Below are positions 1-9,500 of a stretch of DNA of 64,000 bases, in pieces. This DNA is from Lachnospiraceae bacterium V9D3004. GTDB lineage: Bacteria; Bacillota; Clostridia; Lachnospirales; Lachnospiraceae. The first letter of the stretch is position 1; every line of letters begins with the position of its first letter. The position numbers and the translations under genes are program-made. The stretch spans positions 107,171-171,170 of the forward strand of contig JHWW01000008.1 of assembly GCA_000621985.1 (NCBI GenBank), written 5' to 3'. The notes under the pieces are model-generated. The model searched no databases and was not told where the DNA came from. It worked only from the letters and a program-made list of their open reading frames with translations.

Positions 1-65
1 CCAGTGCTAATGATTTCCTCATGGACGTAAGAATATTCAATTTGAGCAATTTTCAGTGCGCCCAT
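1..65 (-). CDS. Partial hypothetical protein, N-terminus only
   Basis: On the reverse strand an ATG at 65 follows a good ribosome site (AAAGGAG, 8 bases upstream) and opens a frame that runs off the window edge. It encodes MGALKIAQIEYSYVHEEI and a few more residues. Too little is visible to name a function. It lies just downstream of the integrase in the same direction and probably belongs to the mobile element. Confidence 0.4.
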   Translation of the reverse strand, partial: MGALKIAQIEYSYVHEEIIST

Positions 66-94
66 AAGGCAATCTCCTTTCGTGTAATGTTTTT

Positions 95-214
95 CTTTAG
101 GATGCTTAGCTACTACTCTTGGCTGTAAGAGAATCTGTCAAGCCGGGGTCAAAATATCAGTAGGTAGGCTTTACAGATGAGCGAAAGCCATATCATAAGT
201 GCGGCATCCTAAAG
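95..214. repeat. 11-bp inverted repeat at the integrase 3' end
   Basis: CTTTAGGATGC at 95-105 is perfectly complementary to GCATCCTAAAG at 204-214, and the right arm covers the integrase stop codon. The 98-bp spacer has no gene. It may be a recombinase site or part of a transcription end signal; the sequence does not decide between these. Confidence 0.4.
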
Positions 215-1321
215 GAAGTCGTTAATGTCGACAAACTTCATAGATTCAACGAAGTAGTTGTCGTTTGCTTCGGCAAGCTCGTCATCTTCAACATTTAAGT
301 AGGCTTCTGTAGTAGCAATGTTTTTGTGCCCTAAAGAGGTTGAAATCTGTGCCATGTCCCAACCAGCTTTTCTTCGCTCGTTAGCAAAGTAGTGTCTAAG
401 CATGTGGGAATGTCCGCTAATACCACATCGCTTTTCGAGTCTTTCAAATAGGGAATTTACTCCACTTAAGGTAAGGGGCTTTCCCTTGGAAGGACCGCTT
501 TCAGAAACAAATAGGTAATCTGTGTTTTTGCGAAGCTCGGTCGTATCAGTTAAATAAATCATGAGAAGATCAAAGGTGGAGTTAGAAATCCTTGCTCCAC
601 GTTCTTCTGCATATTTCGCATAAGCTCCGTTTGGGTTTGTTTCTCTGTAGCGAACAAATACTTTCTTATTTTCAAAATCAATGTCTGTCGTATATTTAAT
701 TCCTAAGATTTCACCGATTCGAAAACCGGTTTCTTCTAAAAGAAGAAGTAAAAGTTTGTCTCTTTTGGTTCGAGCAGATGAAATCAAAGTGTGTAAGTCA
801 TCTTCTGTAATACTCTTTGCATGATGTTCTTCTCTGGGAAGATAACCATGAAAAGTCTTTACTGTCTTTGCATACCGAAGTCCAATGGAGTTGGTATATA
901 CAAAGGTGGAATCTCTAAGTACCTTAAGTGCAGTGCCGTTGTCATATTCGAGGATTACGAAATCGTAAAAATCGAAGATGCTTCTTAAGTAGTCGTTTGC
1001 TGTATTGTTGTCAGGACATTTGCCTGATGTAGTGTGTCTACCAGCTCTTATAAAGTGTAGGTAGCTTGTGAAATGCTCCTGCTGTTCAAAAGCGGAAAGC
1101 TCTAGCACTTTGTTAACGGTAAGCTTGTTGTCTTCAAGGTAGTTAAGATACCAGGTAAGTTTTAAAGCTATGTTCTTTAAAGTCTTTTTCTTTCTGCCAA
1201 GATTCTTTTTGTATTTCAGATACTTGGTAGGAAGAGGAACAATTGAGTTGTTGGAAGTGTCGCGGATGATAAAGTACACGATTGTTCCATTAGAAACTGA
1301 ATCAACGATGTATCTGTTCAA
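209..1321 (-). CDS. Tyrosine recombinase / integrase
   Basis: A 370-residue phage-type tyrosine integrase that would excise and insert the element. The C-terminal catalytic domain (about 165-345) shows the expected residues: Arg201 in ETGFRIGEI, His306 and Arg309 in HSHMLRH, His332 in LGH, and the nucleophile Tyr341 in EAYLNV. The N-terminal part (about 40-150) fits a SAM-like core-binding domain. Translation probably starts at a TTG, because GGGAGG lies 9 bases upstream of it and no ATG is better placed. The gene follows the small excisionase-like gene in the same direction, as in Tn916/Tn1549-type elements. The family is certain; the attachment site is unknown. Confidence 0.93.
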   Translation of the reverse strand: MNRYIVDSVSNGTIVYFIIRDTSNNSIVPLPTKYLKYKKNLGRKKKTLKNIALKLTWYLNYLEDNKLTVNKVLELSAFEQQEHFTSYLHFIRAGRHTTSGKCPDNNTANDYLRSIFDFYDFVILEYDNGTALKVLRDSTFVYTNSIGLRYAKTVKTFHGYLPREEHHAKSITEDDLHTLISSARTKRDKLLLLLLEETGFRIGEILGIKYTTDIDFENKKVFVRYRETNPNGAYAKYAEERGARISNSTFDLLMIYLTDTTELRKNTDYLFVSESGPSKGKPLTLSGVNSLFERLEKRCGISGHSHMLRHYFANERRKAGWDMAQISTSLGHKNIATTEAYLNVEDDELAEANDNYFVESMKFVDINDFL

Positions 1322-1361
1322 TCCGCACCACCTCCCTTCTCAATCATTTGCGAATCAGAAC

Positions 1362-1595
1362 CTACGCTGATAAGTCATCTTCTGTGAATGGCTCATATCT
1401 TTTGCTTAAATCAACGCGCTTAATCATATGGACTGTTTTGTAGACATAGCCAAAATCCATGAGATCTAAGTAAAACTGGCCGTTTTCTTCTTTTGTGACG
1501 AAGCCATATTCATCAGCAATGGCATTCATTTCATCCATTGATAATTTGGTAAGCTCGCAAAACTGCTTTGGTGTAACCCAAATGTGTCTAAGCAT
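1362..1595 (-). CDS. Small excisionase-like protein
   Basis: A 77-residue protein encoded just before the integrase with a strong AAAGGAGG ribosome site. It contains a likely helix-turn-helix stretch near the start (VTPKQFCELTKLSMDEMNAI), followed by a short beta-rich segment (GFVTKEENGQFYLDL). This size, position and layout are typical of excisionases or recombination directionality factors that bend DNA beside the integrase. The sequence is not close to any excisionase I can name, so the call rests mainly on context. Confidence 0.55.
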   Translation of the reverse strand: MLRHIWVTPKQFCELTKLSMDEMNAIADEYGFVTKEENGQFYLDLMDFGYVYKTVHMIKRVDLSKRYEPFTEDDLSA

Positions 1596-2200
1596 ATGTG
1601 TGTCCTCCTTTCTAAAATTTGTATGTAAACTCCGGTTGGAGTTGATACCAAAAGTTCTTAAGTGATATCACCTATGGATATCATGGAAGAAGTGGTAAGT
1701 GTGGATGCTGTATCAGGTAAGCATTTATAAGTGACTGCATCCGATTTAGTTCTTATCCCTCTACCTTATATTTGGACCGAGTCAGGACTGATTACTAAAA
1801 AACTCGTGTAAATTTTTAAAATAAATTTCAAAAAATATATGGGCTTATGCCCTTTCATAAAACATATAGGACGGTTCCTATATGAATCTGCAGAAATTTA
1901 TCCCTCTATATACATTTGGGGGTCTAAATCGCTCATTACTAAACTGAAGCAAAAGTTTTTATAAAATGATAGTAAAGTTATAATCTAACCATCACTTTAT
2001 CTATATTATACACAGAAAATACAGTAAAGCAAGATAAAATTATAATTTTATAATCATAAAATGATAGTTGGAGGATTATAAAATGATAATAGAGTATTGG
2101 AATATATTGGAAATACAAGAAAAGTATATTCAGATTATAATTTTAAAAAGACAAATATATCATTTTATGGTATGATTGGATTTGAATGGAGGATTATGCC
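1596..2200. promoter_or_regulatory. 605-bp divergent control region between excisionase and repressor
   Basis: An AT-rich stretch without a convincing gene. It holds four copies of an ATAAAATGATA box: 1961-1971, 2056-2066, 2078-2088 and, inverted, 2158-2168. These sit immediately upstream of the XRE gene and are good candidates for its own operators. Near 1654-1682 a TGATATCA...GGATATC segment preceded by AGTTCTTAA resembles sequence near the right end of the element (12034-12116), as integrase arm sites would. A 15-codon frame at 1683 has no ribosome site and was not called. Confidence 0.6.
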
Positions 2201-2935
2201 ATGAGACGAAATGTAGATCCAGATTATGAGTTTGATAAAGACAGATTTGCAGAAGTACTTAAAGCTGCAATAGGCGACAGATCATATTCCGCCTTTGGAA
2301 AAGAAGCAGATATCAGTTTTGGATACATCAGTAAGTATATAAATAAAAAGTGTGATGTATCACCAACTGTTCAGACGCTTAAGAAGATGGCAAAGGTAGC
2401 GAAGGTGACGTATTCAGAGTTGTTAGAAGCAGCTGGATATGATTCAAATAAATATGATGAAGATGATATTAGTGCGACTATGGTTAATAGCGAGTGGTCA
2501 CCAATGAATACACTTCTTCCAACGCTTTGTAGAACAGGTTTTAAGTGGCAGTTTGTAAGTAATGGAACAGCTGGGGCACCGCTTTGTGCAAAAATTGAGG
2601 GCGCACCATTCGAAAGCTGGTATTTCATTCCAGTAACAAAGGATAACGTAACGAAAGAAGATATCCTTGGTATTCTTGGAAGTAAAGAAGCAGAGGTTAT
2701 CAGTTCGAATTCAAAGGTGACATTCCTCACAGCAAACGAGAATGTCTATAACCAGATGAAGGATATAGAGGTAAACCTAATTTCTCTAAGAATATCCGTA
2801 GCTCTTGTAAATAAGAATGATGGCTTGATTGGAGAAGAAAGTTACTTAAAAACTAGTGTAGAGCTTTCTGATAAGGACAGGGTGTACGTATTAACGGACA
2901 GGGATACTGTTATGATAACCCCGTTATGGTTATAA
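2201..2935 (+). CDS. XRE-family transcriptional regulator of the restriction-modification operon
   Basis: A 244-residue protein with an N-terminal Cro/CI-type helix-turn-helix (about residues 12-75; the recognition part includes FGKEADISFGYISKYI) and a roughly 150-residue C-terminal domain that I do not recognise. The ATG at 2201 is preferred over one 15 bases upstream because GGAGG lies 8 bases before it. The gene is immediately followed by the small ORF and the two methyltransferases. It may act like a controller protein timing methylase and nuclease expression, or as the element's immunity repressor. The repeated ATAAAATGATA boxes upstream suggest autoregulation. Confidence 0.8.
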   Translation: MRRNVDPDYEFDKDRFAEVLKAAIGDRSYSAFGKEADISFGYISKYINKKCDVSPTVQTLKKMAKVAKVTYSELLEAAGYDSNKYDEDDISATMVNSEWSPMNTLLPTLCRTGFKWQFVSNGTAGAPLCAKIEGAPFESWYFIPVTKDNVTKEDILGILGSKEAEVISSNSKVTFLTANENVYNQMKDIEVNLISLRISVALVNKNDGLIGEESYLKTSVELSDKDRVYVLTDRDTVMITPLWL

Positions 2936-2963
2936 GCGCATAAAAAGAAATGTGGAAGTATAC

Positions 2964-3197
2964 ATGATTAAGAAAAAAAGATATCAAATCACAGGTAGAT
3001 ATGAAGAATGTGATTTGTGGACGGATAGTTTAGATGATGTAAAAAAAGAATGCGTATATCAATACTTAAAGCATAAAAAGAATATTATGTGCTGGGAACA
3101 TATTGATGGGAAAGTGGCATTTATGGATATGAGTGATTCTGTACTAGAGGAAATAAGTGGTACAGAACTGACTAAAGAAAATAATAACAAGAGGTAA
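2964..3197 (+). CDS. Small conserved-looking protein ahead of the methyltransferases
   Basis: A 77-residue, charged protein beginning MIKKKRYQITGRYEE, with GGAAG 5 bases before the ATG. It contains a short Trp/Tyr-rich middle and no membrane segment or signal peptide. It ends 7 bases before the first methyltransferase and so is probably co-transcribed with it. I do not recognise the family. By position it could be an accessory or regulatory protein of the restriction-modification system, but no motif shows this. Confidence 0.6.
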   Translation: MIKKKRYQITGRYEECDLWTDSLDDVKKECVYQYLKHKKNIMCWEHIDGKVAFMDMSDSVLEEISGTELTKENNNKR

Positions 3198-3204
3198 GAT
3201 AAAA

Positions 3205-4290
3205 ATGAAAGAGACGAAATTCACATGTTTAGATTTATTTTCAGGAGCTGGTGGATTGTCGAGAGGATTTTATGATGCAGGTTATGATGTTGTGTTGGGA
3301 GTAGATTTTGACGAAGCAGCACTTGAAACTTTTAAGGCAAATCATGGGAATGCAGAGGCAATGAAGCTTGATCTATTTGATCATGCAAATATAGATGTGA
3401 TTGTAAATTTTTTAGAGGAAAAAGATATTAAACTTGACGTATTAGTAGGAGGACCACCTTGTCAGGGGTTTTCAATAGCTGGGCCTAGAAACATGGATGA
3501 TAAAAGAAATTCACTTTATACAGCAATGGTTAAACTTGCAGATAGAGTAAAGCCACAAGCTGTTGTTTTGGAAAACGTTCCAGGAATGTTGCAGACTAAT
3601 GGTGGAATTGGTGCCAAAAGAGTCGTAGAAGATTTTGCAAAAATAGGATATAAGATGATTCCTAAACTGTTATATGCGCCAGATTATGGTTTGCCGCAGA
3701 TGAGAAAGAGAGTTTTTTTCGTAGGCTTAAGAGGAAAAGAGAAAGAATTTATATTTCCAGCAGGAACAGTTGATAAGGAGCATTATATAACTTGCGAAGA
3801 GGCAATTGGTGACCTACCATCCTTGCAAACAGAGAATGGAGAAATAATATATGGAGAAGAGGAGCAAGAATATATAACAGAGCCATTGAATCCTTATCAG
3901 AAGAAGATGAGGAAAAATTCGAAAGTAGTAAGAAACCATATAGGAAGTATTCCGATAGAAAAAACAAAAAAAATGATATCTATGGTTCCGGAAGGAAAAA
4001 ATTATAAATCGCTTCCAGAAGAGTACAGAGGTTTATATAAATATCATGAGGCATTAACACGTTATCATAGTAAGAAACCCTCAAATACAATTAATACGGG
4101 ACACAGATCACATTTTCACTATAAATGGAATAGAATACCTACAGTTAGAGAAAGTGCAAGACTTCAAAGTTTTCCGGATGATTTTATTTTTTATGGGAAT
4201 AAATCACAGCAATATCGTCAGGTTGGAAATGCTGTTCCACCTATGCTTGGAGAAGTGGTTGCGAAAGAACTTAAAAAATATCTAGATTAA
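3205..4290 (+). CDS. DNA (cytosine-5) methyltransferase, LlaJI-type M1
   Basis: A 361-residue m5C methyltransferase. Motif I (DLFSGAGGLSRGF) binds S-adenosylmethionine. Motif IV (GGPPCQGFS, about residue 84) carries the catalytic cysteine, motif VI is ENVPG, motif VIII is QMRKR, and the C-terminal RLQSFPDDF and QVGNAVPP are motifs IX and X. It is followed 15 bases later by a second, different m5C methyltransferase. Paired methyltransferases like this are known in systems with an asymmetric recognition site, such as LlaJI, where each protects one strand. The target sequence cannot be read from the protein. Confidence 0.95.
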   Translation: MKETKFTCLDLFSGAGGLSRGFYDAGYDVVLGVDFDEAALETFKANHGNAEAMKLDLFDHANIDVIVNFLEEKDIKLDVLVGGPPCQGFSIAGPRNMDDKRNSLYTAMVKLADRVKPQAVVLENVPGMLQTNGGIGAKRVVEDFAKIGYKMIPKLLYAPDYGLPQMRKRVFFVGLRGKEKEFIFPAGTVDKEHYITCEEAIGDLPSLQTENGEIIYGEEEQEYITEPLNPYQKKMRKNSKVVRNHIGSIPIEKTKKMISMVPEGKNYKSLPEEYRGLYKYHEALTRYHSKKPSNTINTGHRSHFHYKWNRIPTVRESARLQSFPDDFIFYGNKSQQYRQVGNAVPPMLGEVVAKELKKYLD

Positions 4291-4305
4291 TTGGAGATGT
4301 CTTAA

Positions 4306-5514
4306 ATGATAAAAGTTATTGATTTGTTTGCTGGCTGTGGTGGTTTGACAGAAGGCTTTATGCAAACTGGAAAATTTAAAGAGGTTGCGGCGGTGGAATG
4401 GCTTGTTCCGCAAGTTAATACTCTTAGGAATAGATTGAAAACAAAATGGAATGAAAAAGATGCCGATGATAGGGTGATGCATTTCGATATTCAACGAGAA
4501 GATGAATTGTTTAAGGGATGGGATGATCCTGAATTTGGACATGGAAAGGGATTGGATTATTTTGTTAATGAAGAATCGGGAATAGATATGATTATCGGAG
4601 GTCCACCTTGTCAAGCGTATTCAGTTGCTGGACGAGTTCGTGATGAACAAGGAATGAAGGAAGATTATAGAAACTATTTGTTTGAGCATTATCTGAGTGT
4701 AGTAAACAGATATAAGCCTAAGTTTTTTATCTTTGAAAACGTTCCGGGAATTTTAAGTGCTGCTCCGTCTGGTACTCCAATTACTGAATTGATAAAAGAA
4801 GGGTTTGAGAGTATTGGATATGAAATATTAGATGATTTAAAGCTGGCTCAAGTTAATGCGGCCGATTATGGAGTGCCTCAAAATAGAAATAGGGTTATTA
4901 TATTGGGCATTAACAAGAATAAAGTTCCGAAATATAAAAAAGTGCTTGATGATTTTTATAAGGTTATTTTGCCAAAATACAAATGGGATCATGTGGTTAC
5001 GGTTAGAGAAGCGATAGGTGATTTACCAAAATGTAAACCGTACTTTGATGAGGAACATCACGCGAAGCGAAAATCACACGAAACACCGGAGTGCGATATA
5101 TCAATGCATATTCCGCGATATAGTAATTTGCGTGATATGGACACTTTTAGAATTCTTGAAGAAGATATTGCTAGTGGTGAACGAAAATATGATAGTAAAG
5201 CAATCAGTAAATTGTATGAAGAAAAGGTGGGTTCAAAATCTCCGATTCATAGGTATCATGTTCTTGAACCTGATGAGCCTAGTACAACAATAATTGCTCA
5301 TTTATATAAAGATGGAAATAGGTTTATTCATTATGATGAGACACAACAGCGCACAATTACACCTAGAGAGGCGGCACGCTTGCAATCGTTTCCAGATGAT
5401 TTTGAATTCTTAGGAAGTAGAGGAAATGCCTATCAGATGATAGGAAATGCCGTTCCACCGTTGTTGGCGAATGCAATAGCAAAAGCGATATTAGAATTAT
5501 GGAAGGAGGCATAG
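4306..5514 (+). CDS. DNA (cytosine-5) methyltransferase, LlaJI-type M2
   Basis: A 402-residue m5C methyltransferase with its own complete motif set: DLFAGCGGLTEGF (motif I), GGPPCQAYSVAG (catalytic cysteine, about residue 99), ENVPGI, a QNRNR motif VIII, RLQSFPDDFEFLG and MIGNAVPPLLA. A target-recognition region of about 100 residues lies between motifs VIII and IX. It is clearly not a recent duplicate of the upstream enzyme. It lies between M1 and the restriction genes on the same strand with short spacers, so one transcript is likely. It should methylate the other strand or the other half of the same site. Confidence 0.95.
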   Translation: MIKVIDLFAGCGGLTEGFMQTGKFKEVAAVEWLVPQVNTLRNRLKTKWNEKDADDRVMHFDIQREDELFKGWDDPEFGHGKGLDYFVNEESGIDMIIGGPPCQAYSVAGRVRDEQGMKEDYRNYLFEHYLSVVNRYKPKFFIFENVPGILSAAPSGTPITELIKEGFESIGYEILDDLKLAQVNAADYGVPQNRNRVIILGINKNKVPKYKKVLDDFYKVILPKYKWDHVVTVREAIGDLPKCKPYFDEEHHAKRKSHETPECDISMHIPRYSNLRDMDTFRILEEDIASGERKYDSKAISKLYEEKVGSKSPIHRYHVLEPDEPSTTIIAHLYKDGNRFIHYDETQQRTITPREAARLQSFPDDFEFLGSRGNAYQMIGNAVPPLLANAIAKAILELWKEA

Positions 5515-5517
5515 GTT

Positions 5518-7959
5518 TTGTTTCACTATCTATTTACAAATGATTTAAGAATTACAAGATTAAATGAAGCATTGGTTGAAGCTGGAACATGTTTTAAAAA
5601 TGGCACTGTTCCAAGTGCTACTGAGGACAAAAACGCAAATAACAATATGAACACGTTAGGATTTTATTTTAATTTGACGAGAGATAGCAATTGCGCTATT
5701 GCTTCGTCAAACGGAGATATAAGACGTGTTGTTTTGAATTTTATCAAGAAATTCCAGTTCCCAAACCCTCGTACAAGTGCATCATATAATGATGCTATTA
5801 GAGATGGCATAACAATTGCACCAATGAGATTAATACTTCAGACTTTATATATGATGGGGATGATGGATCCTGAAAATGCATATTTGTCACGTAGGGAAAT
5901 TGCAGATTATATATTTTTTAATGAGGAAATAGCTAAAACCATAACTCCAGATACTGCAAGTTTGGCAAGAAAAATATTGGATTCTAGAGTTGATGATGTA
6001 ATTTATGATATTGAAGATGATTTGAAACTGAATGCAAAAGGCTGTTATTGGAAGCAGTGCAAACGTCAGGTTAGAGAAATGGTTAAGACACTGGTGTGGG
6101 CAGGATGTGTAGTTGAGAATGAAGATTCGACAATAAGAATACGTCATAATGATCTTACTATGGAGAACAAAGCGGATCTGTTTGAAATCATCACATATTC
6201 GGGATTCTGGAAAACAGATGATGACAGTGATTTTAATAAGATAAAGCAATCGTATCAAAAGTATATGGATATTTCAAAAGAGGATGTATTGGAACAAGGG
6301 AAGGCATCAAAAGCAGATGTCTTATCGCCTGAATGGTTTAGGGAAAAAGCAAAGTTATTAGAAGGATTCGACGAAAAAGTAAAACCATTATATACAGACT
6401 TTAGTGAACGATATAGCCCGGAGAAGTTAGCAAAACTTGATGGTTTAGATGTATTGTCTACAATTTTTTTGAATCCATATAATAAAAAAAGTATGTGTTA
6501 TGAGATGGAATATGACAAAGATAATAGACATTTCTTTGGAAGTATAAAGTCAGGTACCGCATATAAGTATGGCTTGCATTACAGTAAAGCAAATAAATCT
6601 TGGGCAACAGGAACGCATGTGAATCCAGAATTTCTAAGTGAAGCTGATGCAATTGAGTTAGGCGAAGAAATTAGAGATTATTTGGTGAAAGGAGCGGCCG
6701 TTCTAAAAAAATATGGGGAGTTAAAAAGTTCGCAAGACTTTGATAATGCATATGAAGAATTGGTAAATGTTACAGCTGGTTATATTAATAAGATATGGTT
6801 TTTAAAATATTATCATATGATGTTTCCAGATTTGTTTCCTCCAATTTATAGTTCGGATGCACAGAACACTACATTAAAGGTTATTGGAAAAACTGCTAAA
6901 GATAATAATCCATTTTCTAGACTAAGCGAAATGGAAGAGTTTGTTAATGAGTGTGGCATTTCAAATGCTTTATTTAATCATATTATATGGTTTTATGCAG
7001 TGAGTGAAAATACGGATAATGAGGAGGAAAAGCCAGAAATGAAGAATTGTCTAAATATAATCAGGGAGCCAAGAGACAATAAATTACATCCATTAAACTT
7101 CATAGTATATGGCGCGCCAGGGACAGGAAAAACGTATTCGATGGCAGAATATGCATTATCAATAGTTGACAATGTGACTATTGAAACATTTAGGGCAGAT
7201 CATAAAAGAAGAGTGGACGTTATAAAGCGATACAACGAGCTGATAAAAGAAGGACAAGTTGTCTTTACTACTTTCCATCAGAACTATGGTTATGAAGAAT
7301 TCATACAAGGATTACGTCCAGATAAAGAAAGCGATAGTTTATCTTTCACAGTGGTGGATGGCGTATTTAAAACAATTGCAGATACTGCATTAAATGATAT
7401 GTCTGGGAAAAACTATGTGATTATTATTGATGAGATAAATCGTGCAAATATTTCAAAGGTATTTGGCGAATTAATTACGTTGATAGAAGAAGATAAGAGA
7501 TGGGGCGAGATTAATCAAACATGCGCGACATTACAGTCCGGGGATGTTTTTGCGGTTCCAAATAATTTGTATATCGTTGGAACAATGAATTCTGCGGATA
7601 AATCGATTTCTCTAATTGATGCGGCATTACGTCGCCGATTCGATTTTATCGAACAGAAACCAGACGCTTCATTGGTTGGAGATGCATTGCTAAAATCTTT
7701 CTTGTTGAATCTTAATAATATTCTTGTTGAGGAGTTGGATAGTACAGACTTATTGGTGGGACATTCATATTTCATTAATAAAAACGAGCAAGATTTGTGT
7801 GGAATATTGAATAATAATATAATCCCATTGCTGTACGAGTATTTTTACGATAATCGTAAAAAGGTTGCAAGTGTTTTGGTGAAGGCAATAAAAGAATCAG
7901 GAGCAAAAGTAGAACTAGTAGATGAAAAAGTCGGAAGACTAAAGGTAAAGGATGAGTGA
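5518..7959 (+). CDS. McrB-like GTPase restriction subunit (LlaJI R1-like)
   Basis: An 813-residue protein. Residues 1-500 form an unrecognised, probably DNA-recognising region. From about 520 there is an AAA+ domain of the McrB type, with Walker A GAPGTGKT (532-539), Walker B in YVIIIDEINRAN, and MNSADKS (about 690), a variant of the McrB MNTADRS signature, followed by an RRRF arginine motif. McrB proteins hydrolyse GTP to drive translocation and cleavage by McrC. The likely start is a TTG, since GGAGG of the upstream gene's end lies about 10 bases before it. It overlaps the McrC-like gene by 8 bases. With two linked methyltransferases this fits a LlaJI/BsuMI-like system rather than a stand-alone McrBC. 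Confidence 0.88.
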   Translation: MFHYLFTNDLRITRLNEALVEAGTCFKNGTVPSATEDKNANNNMNTLGFYFNLTRDSNCAIASSNGDIRRVVLNFIKKFQFPNPRTSASYNDAIRDGITIAPMRLILQTLYMMGMMDPENAYLSRREIADYIFFNEEIAKTITPDTASLARKILDSRVDDVIYDIEDDLKLNAKGCYWKQCKRQVREMVKTLVWAGCVVENEDSTIRIRHNDLTMENKADLFEIITYSGFWKTDDDSDFNKIKQSYQKYMDISKEDVLEQGKASKADVLSPEWFREKAKLLEGFDEKVKPLYTDFSERYSPEKLAKLDGLDVLSTIFLNPYNKKSMCYEMEYDKDNRHFFGSIKSGTAYKYGLHYSKANKSWATGTHVNPEFLSEADAIELGEEIRDYLVKGAAVLKKYGELKSSQDFDNAYEELVNVTAGYINKIWFLKYYHMMFPDLFPPIYSSDAQNTTLKVIGKTAKDNNPFSRLSEMEEFVNECGISNALFNHIIWFYAVSENTDNEEEKPEMKNCLNIIREPRDNKLHPLNFIVYGAPGTGKTYSMAEYALSIVDNVTIETFRADHKRRVDVIKRYNELIKEGQVVFTTFHQNYGYEEFIQGLRPDKESDSLSFTVVDGVFKTIADTALNDMSGKNYVIIIDEINRANISKVFGELITLIEEDKRWGEINQTCATLQSGDVFAVPNNLYIVGTMNSADKSISLIDAALRRRFDFIEQKPDASLVGDALLKSFLLNLNNILVEELDSTDLLVGHSYFINKNEQDLCGILNNNIIPLLYEYFYDNRKKVASVLVKAIKESGAKVELVDEKVGRLKVKDE

Positions 7960-9460
7960 TATGGTTCTTGACAGGTATGAGTATAGCAAAATTTCAAATG
8001 CAAAATTGCCTGTTTCTTGGCAAAGTCAGTCATCATTAGAAGAACTGTCTGATTTTCTACAGCAGAATTGGGAGCAACGATCGGTTTTTTATGAAGACGG
8101 CGAAGTAAAAAGTCAGCAACAGTTCATAGATTTTCTTGGGGCTGGCGGTATACGTACGAAAAAGTATATAGGAACTATCGTGTTTAAGGGCGAGCAACTT
8201 AATATATATCCTAGAGTGTTTAGTACGGAAAAAGACGATCATGATACGGACGAACTAACACAAAAGCATATGATGCTTAATTTAGTTAAGTGGATAGAAT
8301 ACTGTAATAAACTAAATTACCCGTTTATTAACATTTCTAGTGAATTGGATGATTCAGAGAATTTAAAGGAACTTTTTATTACTTTATATATTGGTTACGT
8401 ACGAACTGCTATAGAAAGAGGACTTTATTATCGCTATGTTGATGAAACGGAAGATTGTTCAAGTATAAAAGGAAAGTTTGATATAAAGGATTATCTGATA
8501 TCAAAAATTCCGGAGGGAAGGGCAGATAAGTTTAGCTGTACGTATTCTAAGTTTGAATTTGATAATAAAGTCAATCAAATTATTAAGTGTACGTGTAAAT
8601 TACTTATTAACATGACGACAAAAAGAAACCAAAAGGTATTGAGAACAATCTTAACACGTTTAAATGAGGTTTCTGATGTTAAATGTACACCAAATGATTG
8701 TAATGGTATTCGCTTGAGTAAGATGCATAGGCATTATGACATTATTATTAGCATGAGCAAAATGTTTCTGCTTAATAAGGTGACAAATTATTCAGTGGAC
8801 TCTAATGAGTCATTTTGCTTTTTGTTTCCTACAGATATTTTATTTGAAGGATTTATTGGTGGCTTTATAAAAGAGGTTTTAGCACAATACGGAGGCAAGG
8901 TAACGCTTCAGGAAAGTAGGATGAGTCTTGTAGAAAAGATTATCTATAAAGGTAAAACAAGTGGAGCGGCTTTCAAAATGAGGCATGATATTCTTGCGGA
9001 ATATGCAGATAGGATTTTTGTTTTAGACACAAAATACAAGGAAATGTCAAGATTTGAAGATAACCCAGAGTATGAGGAAACTATCAATAAGGAAGCGCAT
9101 CAAAGTGATCTGTACCAAGTGCTGGAATATGCAAGAAAACGTGATATTGAAGACGTTTATCTATTATATCCGATGTATAGATATGAAGAAAAGGAAATGG
9201 AATTTCCTATAGCTGTCAGTGAAAGTCCTTCCGGTGATATAAATGTTCACTTTATAAGATTACCTTTTATATATGAGGAAAATCAGGAAGAAAAAACAAA
9301 CAGTCAATTGACAGAAGTAATAGAAAGCATATTTGAAGTGGATTACATGGTTAATCTTAATAATGGAGAAAGTGTTTTGGTTCAAAGCGAGTCTGCAAAT
9401 AGTGAACAAAACAAACGTGTTTATGGTTCGATGACAAAGAAAATGTATGGGGAAGAATAA
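7952..9460 (+). CDS. McrC/LlaJI-type restriction endonuclease subunit (R2-like)
   Basis: A 502-residue protein translated from an ATG inside the end of the McrB-like gene. A C-terminal PD-(D/E)xK nuclease signature is visible: MRHDI, then VLDTKYK about 20 residues later, followed by HQSDLYQVLEYA, as in McrC and LlaJI nuclease subunits. The N-terminal half should contact the GTPase hexamer. It closes the restriction operon and is followed at once by a hairpin terminator. LlaJI-type assignment rests on gene order (two m5C methyltransferases, McrB-like, McrC-like). Confidence 0.87.
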   Translation: MSDMVLDRYEYSKISNAKLPVSWQSQSSLEELSDFLQQNWEQRSVFYEDGEVKSQQQFIDFLGAGGIRTKKYIGTIVFKGEQLNIYPRVFSTEKDDHDTDELTQKHMMLNLVKWIEYCNKLNYPFINISSELDDSENLKELFITLYIGYVRTAIERGLYYRYVDETEDCSSIKGKFDIKDYLISKIPEGRADKFSCTYSKFEFDNKVNQIIKCTCKLLINMTTKRNQKVLRTILTRLNEVSDVKCTPNDCNGIRLSKMHRHYDIIISMSKMFLLNKVTNYSVDSNESFCFLFPTDILFEGFIGGFIKEVLAQYGGKVTLQESRMSLVEKIIYKGKTSGAAFKMRHDILAEYADRIFVLDTKYKEMSRFEDNPEYEETINKEAHQSDLYQVLEYARKRDIEDVYLLYPMYRYEEKEMEFPIAVSESPSGDINVHFIRLPFIYEENQEEKTNSQLTEVIESIFEVDYMVNLNNGESVLVQSESANSEQNKRVYGSMTKKMYGEE

Positions 9461-9461
9461 G

Positions 9462-9500
9462 AAAAAATGGCCTGGGCGATTAAGCCCAAGCCATTTTTTT
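9462..9500. terminator. Bidirectional terminator between restriction operon and relaxase
   Basis: AAAAAATGGC-C-TGGGC pairs with GCCCA-A-GCCATTTTTT around a short loop, giving T-runs on both strands. It separates two converging transcription units. Confidence 0.9.

Noticed and set aside
1683..1730. 15-codon frame in the control region of the element
   Set aside because: No ribosome site, very short, and it overlaps the repeat proposed as an integrase arm site.
5887..6258. Reverse-strand frames within the restriction operon
   Set aside because: AT-rich shadows without ribosome sites; the forward genes are strongly supported by motifs.
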